This document shows, piece after piece, positions 57,101 to 64,000 of a DNA stretch of 64,000 nt. The notes under the pieces are model-generated. The model made no database searches. It saw only the letters and a list, made by a program, of their open reading frames with translations, and was not told where the DNA came from. The first letter of the stretch is position 1; every line of letters begins with the position of its first letter. Source of the DNA: Clitoria ternatea (Eukaryota > Streptophyta > Magnoliopsida > Fabales > Fabaceae); the NCBI GenBank assembly GCA_037962975.1, contig CM075676.1, positions 45,618,001 to 45,682,000 on the forward strand. The letters run 5' to 3'. A program made the position numbers and the translations under genes.

Positions 57101-57510
57101 GCAAAAAAAAATTAAAAAAAAAAAGACTGTACATAATGATTACATGACACAAATCCTTTTTCAGCCCAATAACATAGCTGATAATTTAGGATTTAGGTTT
57201 GTGCAATGTTCTGACATGTATACAAAAAAGAGGAAAATAAAAAATGAAAGCCACCAGGGTGTCCTTTTGTCGAAATTCAACTCACAAAACAAGCATTGGG
57301 TAAATGTTTGCCAAAATTCAAACTTATAATAAATCATGTATATAATATATGAACAAAAATTATATGGCATTAACACTCAAATAATTTGCAGTAAACCATA
57401 AATTCCAAAGTACATAAAACTAAACAAGATGTTGTCGCACACAAGTGAAGATCAAAAACTGAGGAGGGTATTGAGCTTACGGATGAAGGCATAAACAATG
57501 ATGCAGCCAT
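54130..57510 (-). CDS. ICL: Isocitrate lyase (glyoxylate cycle)
   Basis: Cleaves isocitrate to glyoxylate and succinate in glyoxysomes, letting seedlings turn stored oil into sugar. Four exons on the minus strand: 57510-57481 (10 codons, MAASLFMPSS), 56516-56277, 56137-54772 and 54224-54130. The phases fit and give 576 residues plus stop, the normal plant length. Residues after exon 1 start IVEEEARFEGEVGEVQTWW, then TASRTFGALDPVQ. The catalytic KKCGH motif is at about residues 211-215 (Cys213). Further conserved blocks are GDTGFGG, HIEDQ, VARTDA, NLSPSFNW and YDRYLKTVQGG. The C-terminus ARM is a type-1 peroxisomal signal. Introns 1 and 2 are GT-AG; intron 3 (54771-54225) starts GCAAGT, a GC-AG intron. 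Without splicing intron 3 the frame would stop at once. No disabling change seen. Confidence 0.97.
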
Positions 57511-57595
57511 GGTCAGAACTCTTTGACTTTATAGTAAATATTACTAATTGAATATCAATGAGAGGCACATGAAAAAGTTCCTTCATGCTCCTCAA

Positions 57596-57603
57596 TTTAT
57601 ATA
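57596..57603 (-). promoter_or_regulatory. TATA box of isocitrate lyase gene
   Basis: TATATAAA on the minus strand, about 86 bases upstream of the ATG at 57510. This is a plausible spacing for a short 5' UTR. Confidence 0.6.
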
Positions 57604-60445
57604 ACACTAAGGGGCAAGCAAGTTGGATCAGGCCCTTGTATGAATGGTAAATTAGATGACATTTTGGATAGGAGAAACAAACAAAAACCAAAAAATTTTA
57701 TCTAATCTCATTCAATGTCTGTAGATGTTTTCCTTGTGAAAATTGGAAAACATGGCGCTTGAAAGCTGCATTTTCAGGTACGTATGGTGGTGGCACTTTG
57801 CTAATGTTACCATTTGTCTTTTTTCATTTAGAATGATGTCACCAAAATACTGGAATTCTGCAAAAATAACTAATTATGTTGATCATTGTCGTTACCAATC
57901 TTATGAAATAACTCATAAACTTATGCTTAATCAAATTCATCTACACTTATGTAATCTCACGTAAACTCATCTTACGAGTAAACCACAAGTTTGATTTAGA
58001 AAATAAATAATTTTCATTCTATCCCAAAACAATACTGTTTTGAACACATGATCAAAATTTAAGATTACATAATCCTAAAGAATCTTTTTTCTCTTTGAAA
58101 CTTTATTACTCTTTCTTTTCGGTCTCTTCATCCTTTCAAACATTTTATCATATTTTTTACATTTAGACATCATCGTTCTCCCTCACCGTTTGAGTTTGAG
58201 CTACCTCATCTGACCTTCATTCGAATACTTCATCACACCCTGTATTCAAGCTCTTCCATTGGAGGAGGTTTGGACAATTTTGTTCTTGTCAACGACGATT
58301 TGTTCTTGTCATACACTCATATAAACCCTTATAGGATGAAATCATGAATTTTAAATTCTATTGTATGGTAAGCAAGAGTTAATTATATATACTGTAATAA
58401 AATTAATAATTCAATTAAAGTATTTTACTTTTATGTCATATGAAATGTAGTCAAAAAGTCATAATTAAATGATATATTAATAAAAATATAAAATTTATTT
58501 TATGTTATTTATTTTTTTAATATTTATTTCATCATAATTTAACAATTAACTATTAAAATATGAAGGTAAAGATATACAAATACTCTATGATAATTTATTT
58601 ATCGATGGGTCACTAAAATTTATTGTTTTTTTTATGCTTTTTCATTTTGATTTTTGACTACTTAGTAAGGTTGACAAAATGTGAAACGATCAATCTATTC
58701 GGTGGTATTTGTCTTTGGTTATAATTGTGGTTTTTGTCACATTATTGTACTTTTTTTTTTCTTTTGAGGGCATGGACACTCCTTATATTCTGTTTCTTTC
58801 ACTCTTAGATCTTTTCTGCATAGGACTTTTTTCAAAGTTAAAAAAAAAATGTTTTTATATAAATACAGTGTGAAGGGACATTAGGGTCATGTGCATCAGT
58901 ATCAGCCTTCGACAAATTACCAACAGGAAACACTTTTAAGAATCAAGGGTTAAATTAATGCTACTTTTGTATCTGCGAAGTTATTTTCCTGTGGCATATA
59001 ACTTCTTTAATTTTTCTCTTACAAGTCATGGCATTTAGTAACTTATACATCTGCATATTGCATTCGCGATCCAAAAGAATATTTTACTGAACTTCTTTTA
59101 CTGGATTGGCTTGATGAAGAGTATGTGAAGTCTTTGGACTCTAGTGTGCTGAATGTAAAATTGATAAAAAGACGCATGGGAGGGAACTAATTGATCAACC
59201 AGTGGATGATCTGCTGCTATACTCTTCTTGGGTTTCGGAATGTCTAATGATAGAAAGCTTTTGTTTCTTTTATTGTGAATCATACGTGGAAATGTTTTAA
59301 CATGTTGCCGTTTATTTTACCTTGATTTCTTACTTAATCCTTTTTTATTTCAAAAATTGGATTTATCGCGAGTTGAATTTAAAGGTTCTTCCATGATTTT
59401 AGTATACGTTGTTAATCGAATTTCAACATATTGATAAAGGAATATTTTTAATTAAATAATAATTATAAATTGACTAATTTAATTTAATCTAAATCGTTTT
59501 TAATCGAATAATATATTTACATATTTAGGTGGTCCTGGTAGATAGGGTGATGCAGATGAGAGATGAGGATTTTAGCATTTCGAGACGGCCATTTTGCGAG
59601 TTTGAATTCCGCGGATTCCTTTGAAAGGTATATATGTTTGGGATGATACTCATTTTCTTACCATCTTATCTTAATATTATTAAAAGATATGGAACTAGCA
59701 TTATTTTGTACTAAAATCGAGTTTGATGACATGTATAAGGTGTTATATACGAAATGTTCCTAGCTAAGTTCAAATCAATTTTGAAGGAAATTAAAAGGTA
59801 ATCTAATTCCATCATATTTTTAAAAAAAATTGTGATGTGGTTTTGATCCATCTGAGAGTAATATATGAGGCAATCTAATTCATTTTTTTAGTTTGGATGA
59901 GATAAAATATTTTGATTTTTGTTTTATTTTTTAAGAGATAAAACTTTATGCTTTTGGGAAAAAAAAAGATTTTATTAACTATAATGATAGCAAGTGTTCT
60001 AATACTAATGAGTCCTGACACTCAATTTAGCTATCCTTTTACATAACAAAACTAGAATGATAACGATGTCATAACAATTTTGACCAAAAAAAATAATGTC
60101 ATACACACATTCTATTTGTCCAAATGTTGTTATACATTGTTTGAGATATATATTATACACTAATAATACATTTTAAATTGTTTTAGTTGATAGTAGTATG
60201 TTTATTTTTCTTATCATTTTGTTCAATTTTTTTATCGGTTTAATGATTTGAAATGGTTTGAGCCCGATATTCAACATCTCTAGTGTCAGCTAACATTCTT
60301 TAATCTTTAAAGTAATTAGAATGAGTTATAAAACAAATCTTTTAAAGTATAAAAAAAATTAGTGCACAAAATAAATCACTCTCATTATCAAGTGTGTGCT
60401 AAAATAAATGTGTTAATTGATGTGTATATATCATATACATGTTAA
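57604..60445. other. Intergenic, AT-rich, upstream of ICL
   Basis: No gene, RNA or bounded element was supported on either strand. The proximal part presumably holds ICL promoter elements. Confidence 0.6.
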
Positions 60446-60871
60446 TGTTAGTCAAAAATTGCCTAATTTGTTAGGCCACCAACCTTGCAAATGAGAAAAA
60501 TGTGAATGGTTGGTGGCCAACCATTTTTAATGTGTTCACATTGCCCAAAACTTGCTATAAATAGATGCATCCATGGAAGAGGAAATTCATTCCAAGCTTA
60601 AGAAGTTCTAAGCTTTCAAGAGAGAAAACTTAGAGAGATAAGTTTTTAGTGAGTGAAAATTTAGGTGTAATTGGGTTGTGGGTTTTGAGAGGTTGTGAGT
60701 GTTTGTAAACACTTTGTGTATCTTCCCTTTCTATTAGTAAAATATCTGCAGCAGTCTGGAGACGTAGGCATAATTGGCCGAACTCCGTTATCAAATTTTG
60801 TGTCTTATTATTCCACATTTTTGCTCGTTCTCGAATCTAATCAAGGCGTGATGTTGCGAAATTCCCTAACA
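60446..60871 (+). repeat. 5' LTR of copia element
   Basis: It ends CCCTAACA at 60871, directly before the primer site. The start is taken at TGTTAGTC (60446), but TGTTAATG (60440) or TGTTAGGC (60469) are alternatives because the 3' LTR is outside the window. TATAAATA at 60556-60563 is a strong candidate core promoter. Confidence 0.75.
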
Positions 60872-60873
60872 AC

Positions 60874-60885
60874 TGGTATCAAAGC
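60874..60885 (+). promoter_or_regulatory. Primer binding site of copia element
   Basis: TGGTATCAAAGC, two bases behind the LTR, differs by one base from the initiator-Met tRNA complement. Confidence 0.85.
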
Positions 60886-61078
60886 TTAGGTGCTTATTTC
60901 TGTCAAATTTTCGCAACAGGTACTATTCACATGAATAGTAATTTCATGAATAGTAAATTTTGTGAATAGTGAATTTTGGTCAGTAATACCAAATTCATCC
61001 ACAGCAGTGTTCTAATACACAGTGGTTCACTGAAATTGTCAGAAACGATCTAGAGAAAGTCACATTTGAGTGGGAGCA

Positions 61079-64000
61079 ATGGCAGCAGATGAAGGAAAGA
61101 TGAAAATTGAAAAGTTCGATGGTGCAGACTTTGGCTTTTGGAAAATGCAGATTGAAGATTATCTGTATCAGAAGAAGTTGTACCAACCTCTCCAAGAAAA
61201 GAAACCAGATGGCATGAAGGATGATGAATGGAATCTTCTCGATAGACAAGCCCTTGGGGTTATCCGATTGTCATTATCCCGTAATGTTGCTTTCAACATT
61301 GCAACAGAAAAAACCACGGCAGGTCTTATGGCGGCTCTTTCCAGCATGTATGAAAAGTCGTCGGCTTCAAACAAAGTTCATTTGATGAGGAGGCTGTTTA
61401 ACTTGCGGATGGCAGAAGGCGGATCTGTAGCCCAACATCTCAATGAACTTAGCTCAGTCACAACCCAATTAAGTTCAGTTGGAATCAAATTTGATGATGA
61501 GGTACGAGCATTGATACTTTTATCTTCTCTTCCAGAGAGTTGGAATGCTACTGTCACAGCTGTGAGTAGCTCAACAGGAAGCAGTAAGTTGAAATTCAAT
61601 GATGTTCGCGATCTGGTTCTCAGTGAAGAGATCCGACGGAGAGAGTCGGGTGAATCATCAACCTCTTCAGTATTGCATACAGAGTCAAGAGGGAGAAATT
61701 CAACCAGAGGAAATGCTCGTGGAAAATCGAAGGACAGGCGGTCCAAATCCAGAAATCATCGTAATTCCCACAACTCGAAAACTATCGAGTGTTGGAATTG
61801 TGGAAAGACCGGGCATTATAAAAACTAGTGCAGGAGTGCACCGAAGAATCAGGAGGCGAAGACAGAAGCAAATGTTGCTTCCACCTCAGGAGGGGATGAT
61901 GCATTAATATGCTCTTTGGAGAACAAGGAAGAGTCTTGGGTGCTAGATTCTGGAGCATCCTTTCATGCCACTTCACAGAAAATTTTTTTTGAGAATTATG
62001 TCCCCGGAAACCTTGGTAAAGTTTACCTTGGTAATGAGCAATCTTGTGAGATTGTTGGAAAAGGTATAGTAAAGATTAAGCTGAACGGGTCTGTATGGGA
62101 ATTAAAAAATGTCAGACATATTCCCGACCTAACAAAGAACTTAATCTCAATAGGCCAGTTGGCCAATGATGGCTACACAACAGTGTTCCATGGAGATCAA
62201 TGGAAGATTTCAAAGGGTGCAATGACGATTGCTCGTGGTAGAAAGAGTGGTACTCTTTACAAGACAGCAGAAGCATGCAATTTGATTGCGGTCGCAACAA
62301 ATGAAAATCCCAATCTATGGCACCAGAGACTAGGCCATATGAGTGAGAAAGGGATGAAGATCATGCACTCAAAGGGCAAATTACCAGGTCTTCAGTCAGT
62401 AGAAATTGACATGTGTGAAGACTGTATACTTGGAAAGCAGAAACGAGTAAGCTTTCAAACAAGTGGAAGAACCCCAAAGAAGGAGAGACTCGAGCTTGTT
62501 CATTCTGATGTTTGGGGTCCATCAGCCATCTCATCTCTTGGTGGGAAGCAATACTTCGTGACTTTTATTGATGATCACTCTAGGAAGGTATGGGTATACT
62601 TTCTTAAACATAAGTCTGAAGTATTTGAGGCTTTCAAGGTATGGAAAGCCATGGTAGAAAATGAGACAGGGTTGAAGATCAAAAGGCTCAGAACTGATAA
62701 TGGTGGTGAGTATGAAGACACCAGATTCAAGAAATTATGCTATGAGCATGGGATCAAAATGGAGAGAACTGTGCCAGGCACGCCTCAACACAATGGTGTA
62801 GCTGAGCGTATGAATCGAACATTGACTGAAAGGGCCAGAAGCATGCGTGTGCAGTCAGGTTTACCGAAGCAGTTTTGGGCAGAAGCAGTCAACACAGCAG
62901 CTTACTTAATCAATCGAGGTCCATCAGTACCATTGGAGCATAAAATACCAGAAGAGGTATGGAGTAGAAAAGAAGTAAAACTTTCGCATCTTAAAGTTTT
63001 TGGTTGTGTAGCATATGTGCATATTAGTGATCATAGCAGGAATAAGCTTGATCCCAAATCAAAGAAGTGCACTTTCATCGGCTATGGTGAGAATGAGTTT
63101 GGCTACCGCCTCTGGGATGATGAAAACAAGAAGATGATCCGTAGCAGAGATGTGATCTTCAATGAAAGAGTGTTGTACAAGGACAAGCATAGCATAAACA
63201 ACCACAACTTAGAACAGAGTGGACCAGTGTATGCAGAGGTGGACGATGTCCCAGAAAGTCCTATAGTTGAGAGTCCTCACCTAGAGGAATCAACCGAGCA
63301 AAGTAGTGACCAACAATCTGACACACTAGAGCCTTCTACTCCAGCTCCTATATTAAGAAGGTCTTCTCGGCCTCATGTGCCTAACAGGAGATACATGGAC
63401 TACATGTTGCTGACTGATGGAGGGGAGCCTGAAGACTTTGAGGAAGCATGTCAGACCGTGGATGGCAGCAAGTGGGAGCTTGCCATGGAAGAAGAGTTGA
63501 AGTCTTTAATCTCAAATCAGACATAGGAACTGACTAAGTTACCCGTGGGGAAAAAGGCACTTCACAACAAGTGGGTGTATCGATTGAAGGAGGAGCATGA
63601 TGGCTCAAAAAGGTACAAAGCCCGATTAGTTGTCAAAGGATTCCAGCAAAAAGAAGGAGTCGACTACACTGAAATTTTTGCTCCGGTTGTGAAGCTCAAT
63701 ACTATAAGGTCAGTGTTAAGTATTGTTGCCAGTGAAGAACTTTATCTTGAGCAGTTAGATATAAAGACTGCATTTCTCCATGGAGACTTAGATGAGGAGA
63801 TATACATGCACCAACCTGAAGGATTCTTAGAGAAAGGAAAAGAGAATTTAGTGTGCAGATTGAAGAAAAGCTTGTATGGCCTGAAACAAGCTCCAAGACA
63901 GTGGTACAAGAAGTTTGATAGCTTTATGCACAAGGAAGGTTTCCAGAAGTGCAATGCTGACCACTGTTGCTTCTTCAAGAGAAGTAAGTCCAATTATATC
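61079..64000 (+). pseudogene. Copia gag-pol polyprotein, 3' end outside window
   Basis: Start chosen at the ATG 61079 (MAADEGKMKIEKFDG). Gag (UBN2-type) runs to the zinc knuckle CWNCGKTGHYKN-stop-C, where a stop at 61826-61828 breaks the frame. Protease: VLDSGASFHAT (about 61940). Integrase: HQRLGHMSEKG zinc site, HSDVWGP, RTDNGGEY and NGVAERMNR, giving all three acidic catalytic residues, then the KVFGCVAY and GYGENEFGYRLWD region. A second stop at 63524-63526 precedes RT, which begins YKARLVVKGFQQKEGVDY, QLDIKTAFLHGDL and GLKQAPRQWYKKFD before the window ends. One frame throughout and no frameshift. Two nonsense codons make this copy defective unless read through. Confidence 0.92.

Larger units (their letters stand above)
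60446..64000 (+). mobile_element. Ty1/copia Tork/Tnt1-like element, 5' part
   Basis: A 5' LTR (about 60446-60871), a Met-tRNA primer site and a single long gag-pol frame run off the window end in the middle of RT. The domain order gag-PR-INT-RT is that of Ty1/copia, and the protein resembles the Tnt1-94 type. Only two nonsense codons are seen in nearly 3 kb, so this is the best-preserved element in the window. Confidence 0.9.

Noticed and set aside
59500..59640. Short GC-richer stretch that might be coding
   Set aside because: No open frame of useful length and no recognised motif.

Overview
This is a plant nuclear window, AT-rich and dominated by LTR retrotransposons. It carries two intact host genes. 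Gene style, phaseoloid-type repeats (for example TGGTAATCGATTACC-like words and TGTAACATCCC-type LTR ends) and the isocitrate lyase sequence suggest a legume, probably Glycine or a close relative. The species call is an inference.

Layout. 1-8884 is a patchwork of decayed Ty3/gypsy pieces: a minus-strand RT fragment and LTR end, a scrambled integrase/gag/protease/gag block, an LTR-like piece with a CCGAGTGAA array and a TTC microsatellite, a Tat-type gag with its LTR/PBS on the minus strand, and long minus-strand LTR debris. 9580-10137 (minus) is an intact LEA_2 (NDR1/HIN1-like, At1g64065-like) gene. 10.3-17.7 kb is mostly AT-rich spacer with fragments: a Tat-like LTR, a gypsy polyprotein tail, an Ogre-like LTR/PBS region, a hAT-type MITE with perfect 14-bp TIRs, and more gypsy LTR sequence.

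17.7-47.1 kb is one nested block. A Mutator-like gene remnant of the type that carries an OTU-like domain is split by a 28.2-kb Ty3/gypsy Tat-lineage element (18472-46709; 226-bp LTRs). That element has itself been hit by a complete 12.5-kb Tekay-like chromovirus (19362-31882, TSD CGTGC), by the 3' end of a minus-strand copia element (33737-35217, replacing the RT core), by a 3.28-kb solo LTR (38140-41422, TSD AGCAG) and by a 496-bp LTR-like insert (42927-43422, TSD GAGTC). Downstream of its pol the Tat element carries two diverged tandem copies of an antisense gene. One has a recognisable N-terminal 'putative gypsy-type transposon' domain and a spliceosomal intron. Two arrays with about 67-bp period flank this antisense region.

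48387-53684 is a compact 5.3-kb gypsy element (probably Reina-like) whose pol stop lies inside its 3' LTR. 54130-57510 (minus) is a complete four-exon isocitrate lyase gene with a GC-AG last intron and a C-terminal ARM peroxisomal signal. From about 60446 to the end of the window is the 5' part of a nearly intact Tork/Tnt1-like copia element.

The two host genes do not form a pathway. The rest records repeated insertion, recombination and C-to-T decay. Domain calls are by eye from motifs; lineage names are inferences from domain order and LTR features.
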